A stretch of 64,000 nucleotides of DNA, from NCBI GenBank assembly GCA_963786295.1, contig CAWAYV010000003.1:1-64000 (forward strand), written 5' to 3'. The position numbers and the translations under genes were made by a program. Below, one piece after another: positions 9,381-16,391 of the stretch (position 1 is its first letter; every line of letters starts with the position of its first letter). The notes under the pieces are model-generated. The model saw only the letters and a list, made by a program, of their open reading frames with translations. It made no database searches and was not told where the DNA came from. Source of the DNA: JACCZX01 sp963786295. GTDB taxonomy: Bacteria > Pseudomonadota > Gammaproteobacteria > Burkholderiales > Burkholderiaceae_F.

Positions 9381-9566
9381 CTAGCGAGCCAAGGGTTGCG
9401 CACGTCTGATTCCGGGAGGTGGTGGAAGACTCGGATAGGCATTGGTTCAGTCGGAACCGTCGGCGCGGCCCGTCGCACCCGCCCTTACGTAGAACGTCGC
9501 AGCACTCGCTAGCGCGGGCATGACGAGGACCAAGACTAGAAAGAAAGATTTGAGCAGCAGCTTCAT
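9381..9566 (-). pseudogene. N-terminal stump of a beta-helix protein, in-frame stop
   Basis: The signal peptide MKLLLKSFFLVLVLVMPALA is followed by ATFYVRAGATGRADGSD, the opening of this family of secreted beta-helix proteins. The next codon, where the paralogues have Trp (DGSDWTNA), is TGA at 9447-9449, and the frame then continues TNAYPSLPP to a TAG at 9381. The gene therefore carries a nonsense change and lacks all helix coils. Its ATG overlaps the TGA of the neighbouring stump in an ATGA motif. Confidence 0.65.
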
Positions 9567-9847
9567 CGGGAGATCCTGTAAATAGGGGGCTGGCCGGCAG
9601 CGCCGCTGCGCAGGATGTTGAGCGGGCCGTAGGTCCCTGCAGCGATGTACACGGTGTCGCCCGGCTGCAGGATTGAGTAGTTGATGTTACTGGTTCGGCC
9701 CCAGGCATTGGTCCAGTCGGAGCCGTTGTTGGCACCTGTAGCGCCGGCCCGGAGGTAGTAGGTCGCCGCGTGAAGGGCTGGCGCGGTGAACGCCAGCAGT
9801 GCCGCGACAGCCCATCCGAGTCCGCGAAGTTTCATGGATAGATTCAT
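9563..9847 (-). pseudogene. N-terminal stump of a second beta-helix protein
   Basis: The start at 9847 has aggac upstream, and the signal peptide ends ALLAFTAPALHA. The mature part ATYYLRAGATGANNGSDWTN ... LQPGDTVYIAAGTYGPLNIL is the standard first coil of parallel beta-helix proteins. The frame ends after about 94 residues, at the point where the next paralogue starts (ATGA overlap), so the rest of the gene is missing. It is closely similar to the stump at 9381-9566. The pair looks like tandem paralogues reduced by deletion. Confidence 0.7.
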
Positions 9848-9974
9848 GGTTGTCCTGATGAGAGAGGGTCGGAAGTTTTCATGACGTCCGGTGGTTTCGA
9901 TTGGAGAGATGCCGGCGAACAGCGTTCGCCGCACACCGGGCGCGGCAAGCGTCGATGCTTCAAACTCACGGCAT

Positions 9975-10417
9975 CATGATCGCGTCGAAATGGAGTGCCT
10001 GCGTTTGCTACTGCAGCCACTTTCGTGGTTCTTGCCGTTTTCCGGGAGACGCGCCCGCTGAGCGCACGCTCGAGGGTGGCACGAGTGACTAGGAGTGGCG
10101 TTCTCCCGAAGTCACTTGGGCTAGGTCCCATCATTGTGTATCTCGCGTCGGCCATAAACATTGCGCTGGTCGTTTTGGTCATCGTTACTGCCGGCCGTGC
10201 TGTCTCCGGGAAGTTGCAGGCCCAAGAAGATTTCGGTGTGTTCATGCTCATTTTCGGCATCGGTGGGCCAGTGTCACTCGTTTGTCTCATTACCGTTATC
10301 GTTGGTGCCCTAGTGGGTCTGCGCACTCCAAATTTCAGCGCACAGCTTCTCAAGAGTCCCGTCGCTGTCCTGGGCATCATCAACTGCACGGTGCCATTTA
10401 TTTTGTTGGCAGCACCG
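9975..10417 (+). repeat. Dispersed repeat B, copy 2 (443 bp)
   Basis: This is a near-perfect duplicate of 7623-8065 in the same orientation, 2352 bp downstream. Its left edge is the 27-bp core shared with repeat A, but no repeat A sequence lies to its left here. It runs straight into repeat C. Confidence 0.85.
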
Positions 10418-10423
10418 TCGTAG
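10085..10423 (+). CDS. Small integral membrane protein, duplicate copy
   Basis: The protein has the same three-helix membrane segments as the one at 7733-8164, with one difference in the last helix (TVPFILLA for TVPFTLLA). It then stops at AAPS because repeat C is joined here. The GTG at 10085 corresponds to the proposed start of the other copy. Function is unknown; whether either copy is expressed cannot be judged from sequence. Confidence 0.4.
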   Translation: MTRSGVLPKSLGLGPIIVYLASAINIALVVLVIVTAGRAVSGKLQAQEDFGVFMLIFGIGGPVSLVCLITVIVGALVGLRTPNFSAQLLKSPVAVLGIINCTVPFILLAAPS

Positions 10424-10500
10424 CCTCGTCATTGCTGCGACAGGTTCAGCGCTCGCCAAGTGGACTTCCGTATGCGCACAGGCGCCGGCTCAAGCTACTG
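10416..10500 (+). repeat. Dispersed repeat C, copy 2 (85 bp)
   Basis: This piece matches 8354-8438. It starts immediately at the end of repeat B (2 shared bases) and ends where the sequence diverges into the region upstream of the YdcF-like gene. The signal-peptide start codon present in copy 1 is absent. Confidence 0.8.
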
Positions 10501-10768
10501 AAGCCTCATTGCGCGAAGCCATGCGCAGGAGGGCCCGACGATGTCGTCGTTGCCCACCGTCCGCCCGATGCAACCTGCCGAGGCGTGCGTACGGTTGTAC
10601 GCGAATGCGCTGAACGCGCTCTCCCATTCCGACTATGGTCTCGAAGCAGTCCTTCGGATCGCCGAGCGAGTACCCTGTTTCGCGGTGAGGGCGGGTGACC
10701 TCGAAACAACGTGCGCAATGCTCGTGGCGACGATGCTGCGTCCGGCGCACGCCGATGGCGGTATTGCC

Positions 10769-11416
10769 ATGATCTTGCGACTACCTCGCTGGATGCGGGT
10801 ACTCCTGACGGTTGGGCTGATCGCCGGCATCGCCGCAAGCGTTCCCGCCGTGCGCGAGCCCATGATGCGCGCGCTGGGGTCTTTACTCATCGTGGAGGAT
10901 CCGTTCGAAGTGGTCGATGTCATCGTCGTTTCCGTCGACGCCGATGGCGCGGGCGTCCTCGACGCCGCAGATCTCGTCAAGCGCGGAGTGGCAAAGCGAG
11001 TGGCGATCTTCGCGAAACCGTTGAACCGCTCGGACCAGGAGTTCGCGCGTCGCGGCCTTCCCGCCGAAGACGAAGCCACGCGGCAGATTCGCGAGCTCGC
11101 GTCGCTCGGCGTCACGGACGTCGAGCGCATTCTGCTCAGCGATGCGGGAACCGACGGGGAAGCCCTGGCGCTTCTGCACTGGACGGCTGCACACGGCTTC
11201 AAATCCGTTCTGGTGATATCGAGTCCCGATCACTCGCGACGACTGCGTCGGGTCATGCTGCGCGCCATGCGTGATCAGCCGACGAGCGTTGCGATCCGCC
11301 CCGCACGCTACGCCGATTTTGATGCCGAGCGCTGGTGGCAAACGCGCGACGGCGCGCGCACTGCAATCATCGAATGGCAGAAGCTCGTGCTCGACTACGT
11401 TCTCCATCCGCTGTGA
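10769..11416 (+). CDS. ElyC/SanA/YdcF (DUF218) family membrane protein
   Basis: One N-terminal membrane anchor (MRVLLTVGLIAGIAASVPAV) precedes a DUF218-type alpha/beta domain: VDVIVVSVDADGAGVLDAAD, RVAIFAKPLNRSDQEFARRG, LLSDAGTDGEALALL, then VLVISSPDHSRRLRRVMLRA and a C-terminal EWQKLVLDYVLHPL. This version is found beside exopolysaccharide genes. The ATG at 10769 was preferred over the open frame from 10541, whose first 76 residues are not family-like and partly follow the repeat junction. It faces the periplasm by analogy with ElyC/SanA. A role in envelope or polysaccharide assembly is inferred from family and neighbours. Confidence 0.75.
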   Translation: MILRLPRWMRVLLTVGLIAGIAASVPAVREPMMRALGSLLIVEDPFEVVDVIVVSVDADGAGVLDAADLVKRGVAKRVAIFAKPLNRSDQEFARRGLPAEDEATRQIRELASLGVTDVERILLSDAGTDGEALALLHWTAAHGFKSVLVISSPDHSRRLRRVMLRAMRDQPTSVAIRPARYADFDAERWWQTRDGARTAIIEWQKLVLDYVLHPL

Positions 11417-11689
11417 TCCGCTGATCCCCGTCGACGCGCGTTACGAGATAGAGGATCCTCTCGCGCGGCGCCTTCGCGAGCTCGCGCGCGAGGAGTGCAT
11501 ACGTGTGCTTGTCGAAGCCCGGACGGCGCGCGCCGACGTCGGGAATGATCGGCGCCGACAGGTAGTGTGCTGTTGCGGCCGGTGTCTAGACGGCACCACA
11601 CCGCGCATTGAGAACTCCCGACAGACGCTGCACCAGCGCGTCCCTACATTGGCACCCGGCGGCCGGGGAAGTGGAGCAGACTGTCACGC
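11417..11689. other. Region with a possible decayed leftward frame
   Basis: No complete gene is visible. On the minus strand a frame of about 65 codons bounded by stops reads AHYLSAPIIPDVGARRPGFD and then KHTYALLARELAKAPRERIL, which looks more protein-like than random sequence. It has no start or recognisable family and runs into the end of the YdcF-like gene. It may be another 3' stump in this degraded region. Confidence 0.3.
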
Positions 11690-12103
11690 ATGTCTAGAGT
11701 CTTGGTTGCCGGCGGCTGCGGCTTCATTGGGTCGCATCTGGTCGACAGGTTGCTGTTGCGGCGTGACGTTTCCGCGCTGTATGTCGTCGACAACCTCTGG
11801 ACCGGCCTGCGCCAGAACCTCGGCAAGGGCTTCGAGCTGCTCCTCTACGACAAGCACGTCAACCTCGCAGCGCTGACCGGTGCGAACAAGGACTACATCC
11901 TCAACCACATCCCCCACATTTCGCGGCTGATAGTCGATTCCGTCGAGAAAGTGACGGACTTCGCCGAAACGATCGTGGTCGGCAATGAGGCCGACGAATT
12001 CCGCGACGACCTCGGGCGCTTGCGCGAGGACCAGGTGGTCATCGATTTGGCGCGGATATCCGGCAAGACAAGCGACCGCCAGTACCAGGGCATTTGCTGG
12101 TAG
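11690..12103 (+). pseudogene. Chimeric ORF: SDR N-terminus joined to GDP-mannose dehydrogenase C-terminus
   Basis: Residues 1-44 are the start of an extended short-chain dehydrogenase/epimerase (VLVAGGCGFIGSHLVDRLLL, VVDNLWTGLRQNL), with the GxxGxxG NAD-binding loop. From GKGFELLLYDKHVNLAALTG onward the sequence is instead the C-terminal domain of the UDP-glucose/GDP-mannose 6-dehydrogenase family: ANKDYILNHIPHISRLI, AETIVVGNEADEFRD and the terminal QYQGICW. The join is in frame with no stop. The product lacks both active sites, so it is most likely a deletion scar that removed the 3' part of an epimerase gene and the 5' two-thirds of an algD-like gene. Both activities are normal members of exopolysaccharide clusters. 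Confidence 0.7.
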
Positions 12104-12120
12104 CGGCAGCGCGTTCGGCA

Positions 12121-12765
12121 ATGTCGGTGTTCGACTCGCTAGAGGCCCGAGCCACGCGCGCACGGTTCGAGAGAAACCGGACGTTCCTGCGCTTGATGTC
12201 GACCTTGACGCCGCCGCTTCGCATGCTGGACGTCGGCGGCACGATCGGCTACTGGACGACGGTGGGGCTGCCGATCGCGCAGGGCATCGAGGTGGTGCTG
12301 CTGAACAGTTTCGAGCAGCACGTCGATGCCCCTTTCTCGGCGGTTGTCGGCGACGCCAGGGATCTGTCGAACTATCGGCCGCGGGAATTCGACATCGTGT
12401 TCTCCAACTCGGTGATCGGACACGTCGGCAACTTCGCCGACCAGCGACGGATGGCCGACGAGATCCAACGCGTGGGAATGCACTTCTTCCTGCAGACTCC
12501 GAACCACCGCTTTCCACTGGACTGGCGGACGCTGGTGCCCTTCTTCCACTTTCTCCCCGCTCGTGTTCAAGCGTGGTTCTTCGCGCGCGTGCCCGTCGGA
12601 AGATACCGTCGCGCGTCGGACACGTCGGAGGCTACCGTCTGGGCCACGCGGATCCGCAACCTGAACCGCGAGGAAATCGGTCTGCTGTTCCCCGGCGCCA
12701 AAGTGATCAACGAGACGGTGTTCGGCTTCACCAAGTCGTTCTTGGTGCACAACTTCCCCGTATGA
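12121..12765 (+). CDS. Class I SAM-dependent methyltransferase
   Basis: The protein has 214 residues with the SAM-binding motif I LDVGGTIGYW near residue 38 and an acidic end of strand 2. DIVFSNSVIGHVGNFADQRR serves as motif IV, followed by the QTPNHRFPLDWRTLVPFFHF segment seen in small-molecule or glycan methyltransferases of polysaccharide clusters. The ATG at 12121 was chosen over 12094 because family similarity begins at MSVFDSLEARATRARFERN. It is the only intact gene between the chimeric dehydrogenase and repeat A copy 2. The substrate is unknown; a sugar or lipid-linked precursor is the reasonable guess from context. Confidence 0.75.
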   Translation: MSVFDSLEARATRARFERNRTFLRLMSTLTPPLRMLDVGGTIGYWTTVGLPIAQGIEVVLLNSFEQHVDAPFSAVVGDARDLSNYRPREFDIVFSNSVIGHVGNFADQRRMADEIQRVGMHFFLQTPNHRFPLDWRTLVPFFHFLPARVQAWFFARVPVGRYRRASDTSEATVWATRIRNLNREEIGLLFPGAKVINETVFGFTKSFLVHNFPV

Positions 12766-12850
12766 CGGACACGATGGTCGGCCAAGCGGGCCGCTCACTC
12801 TTCGCCGTCCTGTAGACAACTTTGCAAGCCGCGCCGAGAACATTCATTCG

Positions 12851-13092
12851 CGACTCAGCACACCTGTCGACGGTGCGCGAGTCCGAGTTTCTGGAGGGCG
12901 CCGCGCACGTACTTCTTCATGGTGTTTGGACTGATGCACAACTCGCGGCCGAATTTCCTTGTTCGTCAGGCCGCGGCAAACGAGTTCTATCAGTCGAGCT
13001 CGCGCCCAGTCAATTGATGGCTGGCTGCGCGGCGCCCGGACGAGCGGACGCGCTGCCTCCAGAGCCATGATCGCGTCGAAATGGAGTGCCTG
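12851..13092 (+). repeat. Dispersed repeat A, copy 2 (242 bp)
   Basis: This segment matches 7408-7649 with two substitutions in 242 bp. It ends with the 27-bp core (13066-13092) that in the other two locations continues into repeat B; here it continues into a cytochrome P450 fragment instead. Confidence 0.85.
12855..13092 (-). pseudogene. 3' fragment of a LuxR-family regulator gene, second copy
   Basis: It has the same content as the fragment at 7412-7649: QALHFDAIM, a linker, then the LuxR helix-turn-helix split by the same one-base shift, ending RRQVC with a TGA at 12855. Upstream, beyond 13092, the open frame continues for about 30 codons (RDIRRALVSARDD), but this is shared with the antisense of the P450 fragment and is not convincingly LuxR-like. 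No complete LuxR gene is present in the window. Confidence 0.65.
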
Positions 13093-13126
13093 ATCATCTC
13101 GCGCGGAAACCAAAGCTCGCCGGATG

Positions 13127-13624
13127 TCACGGCTCGCGGTACCGAAGCGCTGAAGTGCTCTCAAAGGTGGGGGGCCGTTCGGCTTCACACAGCACCTGAT
13201 GCGCCTCGGCCTGCATCTGGCGCTGTACGTCTGGATGCTCGGCCATAAGATGCATCATCCACTCCAACGTGTTGGCGGTCGTATCTTCGCCGGCCAAGAA
13301 CATGATCAGAATGTTGCCGGCGATCTCGTCGTCCGTGAAAGCGGAGGCCTCGTCGCTGTTGGCCGACACCATGGCCTCCAGCAAGTTCGATGGCGTCTGA
13401 CGTTGGTCTGTGGACGCACGCGCCCGGGCCGTGCTCACGAGCTCGTGAACCACCTCCATCAGCCGCTCCATGGCAACGTCGACCTGCCGGTTGCCGGCCC
13501 AGCGCAGCCATCTCCAGTAGCGGAACGGTGCAAGCGTGCGCCGAGCCATCACCGGGAAGATCTTGTCTCCGCAGTCGTAAGCGGACGCTGACGGAGCCCA
13601 AGGTCCAGTTTGAACTGGCGCCAC
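13127..13624 (-). pseudogene. Internal fragment of a cytochrome P450 gene
   Basis: The readable protein contains FPVMARRTLAPFRYWRWLRW, a helix with VAMERLMEVVHELVSTARAR, and the P450 I-helix oxygen-binding motif ILIMFLAGEDTTANTLEWMM (family consensus A/G-G-x-D/E-T-T). The K-helix ExxR and the Cys heme-binding loop are missing because the frame stops at 13127, just past ALRYREP, near the repeat A junction. The N-terminal third is also absent. It is therefore a core fragment with no catalytic capacity, cut at the same place where the LuxR fragment begins. Confidence 0.7.
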
Positions 13625-13659
13625 AAATCACCAGGTTGCTCCGTGGTCGAAACCCGACG

Positions 13660-14415
13660 CTATTGACGTAACGCATCTACGAACTTTTGCAGGTCACGCC
13701 GATCGACGTCGGATACCGCGACAAACATCAAGCCGTTCTGCGTCCAACTGGCGACCCCGAATCCGCGTACGGCGGTCAGTTCAGTTTCGGTGCGCGTTCC
13801 TTCGCGAGCAGCGCGCCACACGAATAGGTTGATATCGTGATTGCGAATACGGTAGACGACCGCCGCGGCCTGGCGGTTACCCACGTGGTCGAGCCGCGCG
13901 CCAAGCAACGTAAAGCCGTACGGTTCGAGATCGAGCACGGGCGGTGCAAAGTCGATCTTGCCAATCAACCACGGCTTTACGACGTGGCGATCGGACGATT
14001 CGACATCGACTAGTCGCCGCGGCGGCGCCAGCGAGGCGACGTGGCTGGCCACCGCCTGTTCGGACGTGGCGTCCGCTGCGGGCCATTGATTGATTGAAAG
14101 GCCGAACAAGAGGCCGGCGATGGCCGTGCCGGCTGCGAGCGCGCCGGTCTGCAGCCATGTCGGCCGGGCTGGGTTGCGCCGCGGAGGTTCACCGGCTCGA
14201 TCAAGCTTCCGATCAATTGCGGCGCGGAGTGCTAATGGCGCCGAGTAATACGGCGCGTCCGCCCCGATGCGTCCGACCAATGCGTGTCTTTCGGTCCGCA
14301 CCCGTGCACAGTCTTGACATCCTCCGAGATGAGCTTCGATATCCGCATTGGTTGCCGGGTCGAGCTCACCATCGATGAACGCATCGAGCATCTGCCGAAC
14401 CCGCGTGCAGTTCAC
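13660..14415 (-). CDS. Zinc-finger anti-sigma factor
   Basis: The 251-residue transmembrane anti-sigma factor binds and silences the ECF sigma factor encoded just upstream. The cytoplasmic N-terminus carries the ZAS zinc motif HLGGCQDC (H-x3-C-x2-C) at about residues 30-37. A single membrane helix (GALAAGTAIAGLLFGLSI) is near residues 91-108. The periplasmic part has a repeated beta-like sensor region ending VSDVDRRDLQKFVDALRQ. Its ATG overlaps the sigma stop by 4 nt (ATGA), so the two are translationally coupled in the usual sigma/anti-sigma order. The stress sensed is unknown; the divergent cupredoxin operon hints at metal or redox stress. Confidence 0.85.
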   Translation of the reverse strand: MNCTRVRQMLDAFIDGELDPATNADIEAHLGGCQDCARVRTERHALVGRIGADAPYYSAPLALRAAIDRKLDRAGEPPRRNPARPTWLQTGALAAGTAIAGLLFGLSINQWPAADATSEQAVASHVASLAPPRRLVDVESSDRHVVKPWLIGKIDFAPPVLDLEPYGFTLLGARLDHVGNRQAAAVVYRIRNHDINLFVWRAAREGTRTETELTAVRGFGVASWTQNGLMFVAVSDVDRRDLQKFVDALRQ

Positions 14416-14960
14416 GACATTCTCCTGGCTCGCTCCGCGAGCAGACGTTGTCGCAACAGATCACGTCCGCGCGACAGGCGAGACATCACGGTGCCGATCG
14501 GCACATCCACGATCGCGCTGATCTCCTTGTACGACAAGGCTTCCAGTTCGCGCAGCACGACGACTTCGCGAAAGTCGCTGGGCAGCGACAAGATGCAAGC
14601 CCGCAGCCAGCGCGCATCGGCACTGCGTTCGGCCGCCACGTCGGGCGCTTCGAGCGTTGCATGGATGCTGCGTGTCATTTCCAGAGCATGCGTGTCGTCT
14701 TCGTACGTCTCTTCCAATCCACGCTGCCGGGTTGCCTTGATCCAGTCGCGGCAAGCGTTGCGGACGATAGCCATGAACCATGCTTTCGGACTGGGACCGT
14801 TCATGCCGTCGAAAAAACGGAAAGCGCGCAAGCTCGCATCCTGCACCACATCCTCCGCAGCTGACTCGTCCCTCAGCATCCAGCGCGCAAGGTTGTACGC
14901 GGCATCAAGGTTCACCAGCACCGAATCCTCGAAGCGTTTACGACTCGCTTGATCACGCAC
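14412..14960 (-). CDS. ECF-type RNA polymerase sigma factor
   Basis: This is a compact sigma-70 family member of 182 residues. Region 2 has NLARWMLRDESAAEDVVQDA with the conserved DxxQDA-like end, followed by the FRFFDGMNGPSPKAWFMAIV segment. Region 4 has LPSDFREVVVLRELEALSYK followed by the DNA-binding helix EISAIVDVPIGTVMSRLSRG. Translation starts at a GTG (14960) with gagag upstream. It is followed by its anti-sigma gene and is divergent from the metallophosphoesterase operon. Two mirror-image promoters lie 30-90 bp upstream, strongly suggesting autoregulation plus control of that operon. Confidence 0.88.
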   Translation of the reverse strand: MRDQASRKRFEDSVLVNLDAAYNLARWMLRDESAAEDVVQDASLRAFRFFDGMNGPSPKAWFMAIVRNACRDWIKATRQRGLEETYEDDTHALEMTRSIHATLEAPDVAAERSADARWLRACILSLPSDFREVVVLRELEALSYKEISAIVDVPIGTVMSRLSRGRDLLRQRLLAERARRMS

Positions 14961-14988
14961 TTCGAGCTCTCCGCTTCGCCAATAGTCA

Positions 14989-15052
14989 CAAGACTGTCAT
15001 CTGATCGGATTTATTCCACGCCGGGAATAAACCTGCGGCTGTGCCGGTCTTG
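14989..15052. promoter_or_regulatory. Divergent ECF promoters GGAATAA-N16-GTCTTG
   Basis: On the plus strand GGAATAA at 15024-15030 is followed by 16 bases and GTCTTG at 15047-15052, pointing to the metallophosphoesterase gene. On the minus strand GGAATAA at 15017-15011 is followed by exactly 16 bases and GTCTTG at 14994-14989, pointing to the sigma gene. The two -35 elements form the palindrome ttattcc-N6-ggaataa. The spacing and bipartite form fit an ECF sigma promoter; assignment to the adjacent sigma is inference. Confidence 0.75.
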
Positions 15053-15102
15053 CACGGCACGCGTGCGAGAACACGCCACCTGAACAACTACCGGGAGCGA
15101 GT

Positions 15103-15978
15103 ATGGATCAGCAACGTTACAGCCGGCGTGACTTCATAGCCCTTACGGGTATCGGCGGCCTGGTATTCGCCTCGAGTTTGCCCGGCTGCGCGAGCTACGG
15201 GCAGGCGGGAGGTGCGCAGGACTTTTCGTTCGTGCAACTTTCCGACGTGCACTGGGGGTATTCGAATCCGAAGGTCAACCCGGAAACACGCGCCAGCCTG
15301 ATGCGCGCGATCGGCGCGGTCAACGCGATGGAACAACGACCCGACTTCGTCGTATTCACCGGTGATTTGACGCAGACAACCGACGATCCGAAGGTGCGGC
15401 GGCAACGGTTGCGCGAGTTTCAGGAAATCGCAGCCGGGTTGAAGGTGCCGCAGGTGCGTTTCTTCGCCGGCGAGCACGACGCGTCACTCGATCGCGGCGA
15501 GGCTTATCTGGAAGTGTTCGGTGGCGCGCTCAACTACACGTTCGATCACAAGGGTGTGCACTTCATCGTGCTCGACAACACTTCAGACCCGGCGCCGGTG
15601 CTCGGTTCCACGCAACTCGAGTGGCTGAAGGCCGACTTGGCGCGCACATCGAAGGACGCGCCCATCGTCGTGCTGACCCATCGCCCGCTGTTCTCGCTGT
15701 ATCCGCAGTGGGACTGGTCCACTCGCGACGGCGCGGCGGCAATCGAGCTATTGATGCCGTACAAGAATGTCACCGTGTTCTATGGCCACATTCATCACGA
15801 GCATCACCATATGACCGGCCATATCGCGCACCACGCAGCGATGGCAGTGATGTTTCCGCTGTCGCCCGTCGGGACAGCGCCGCAGAAAACGCAGCTGCCA
15901 TGGGATCCGGCGCAGCCTTTCAAAGGGTTGGGCTGGCGCGCGGTGAAAGGCTCGGGCATTGGTCAGCGCCGACCGTAA
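15103..15978 (+). CDS. Exported metallophosphoesterase
   Basis: The protein begins with a twin-arginine signal (SRRDFIALTG) and a lipobox-like LPGC at about residues 25-28, so it is exported, perhaps as a lipoprotein. Calcineurin-type motifs follow in order: LSDVHWG, FTGDLTQ, GEHD in place of the usual GNHD, a His in LTHRP, and GHIHHEHHH. These residues bind a dinuclear metal centre. The usual family length is kept. A one-base shift near 15970 probably hides the natural end, because another frame continues PTVSEVPLAKP to a TGA at 16002, one base before the cupredoxin ATG. It is driven by a predicted ECF promoter; the natural substrate is unknown. Confidence 0.8.
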   Translation: MDQQRYSRRDFIALTGIGGLVFASSLPGCASYGQAGGAQDFSFVQLSDVHWGYSNPKVNPETRASLMRAIGAVNAMEQRPDFVVFTGDLTQTTDDPKVRRQRLREFQEIAAGLKVPQVRFFAGEHDASLDRGEAYLEVFGGALNYTFDHKGVHFIVLDNTSDPAPVLGSTQLEWLKADLARTSKDAPIVVLTHRPLFSLYPQWDWSTRDGAAAIELLMPYKNVTVFYGHIHHEHHHMTGHIAHHAAMAVMFPLSPVGTAPQKTQLPWDPAQPFKGLGWRAVKGSGIGQRRP

Positions 15979-16005
15979 GCGAAGTGCCGCTCGCAAAGCC
16001 CTGAC

Positions 16006-16368
16006 ATGCCGAACCGCGCGAGGCGCAGGTGCTTGGGCGCCGGCCTCGGCTCGCTTGTGTTGATCACATTGCCACTTCGAGGTGCCGTCGCATCACGCAT
16101 CGCGTTGAAGGTCAACAAATTCTCGTTCACACCTAGCGAGCTGAGATTAAAGACAGGGCTCGCGGTCACGCTGATGCTATCGACTGAGGACTTCGTGCAC
16201 GGATTCTCGGTGCCGGACTTCAACACGCGGGTCGATCTGGTTCCGGGAAAGACCGTCGAGCTGACGTTCACGCCAAACCGTGCCGGCAGGTTCGTGTTCC
16301 TCTGCGACAACTTCTGCGGGGACGGACACGATCGGATGACCGGCACGCTGATTGTGACTGACGCTTGA
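16006..16368 (+). CDS. Stand-alone cupredoxin with CuA-type ligands
   Basis: The 120-residue protein has an N-terminal export signal (GLGSLVLITLPLRGAVA) and one cupredoxin domain. Ligands typical of the CuA site of cytochrome oxidase subunit II are present: His in EDFVHGFSV (about residue 65) and FLCDNFCGDGHDRM, which supplies Cys-x3-Cys-x3-His-x2-Met. The membrane hairpin of subunit II is absent, so this is a soluble periplasmic protein. It starts directly after the metallophosphoesterase. Copper binding, electron transfer or copper delivery are possible roles. Regulation by the neighbouring ECF sigma is inferred from the upstream promoter. Confidence 0.8.
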   Translation: MPNRARRRCLGAGLGSLVLITLPLRGAVASRIALKVNKFSFTPSELRLKTGLAVTLMLSTEDFVHGFSVPDFNTRVDLVPGKTVELTFTPNRAGRFVFLCDNFCGDGHDRMTGTLIVTDA

Positions 16369-16391
16369 GTTACGAGCGCGCTTTGCGCGAA

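Noticed and set aside
8724..9384. Long plus-strand frames rich in Gly-Ala, Pro-Ala or Arg across 8.7-9.4 kb
   Set aside because: They are frame shadows of the 18-bp minisatellite; the minus strand has the lipobox and the Fn3 domain.
10541..10768. N-terminal extension of the YdcF-like protein from 10541
   Set aside because: The first 76 residues are not family-like; the membrane anchor and a usable ATG are at 10769.
7408..13092. Repeats A, B and C considered as insertion sequences
   Set aside because: No transposase, terminal inverted repeats or target-site duplications are visible; the content is fragments of chromosomal-type genes.
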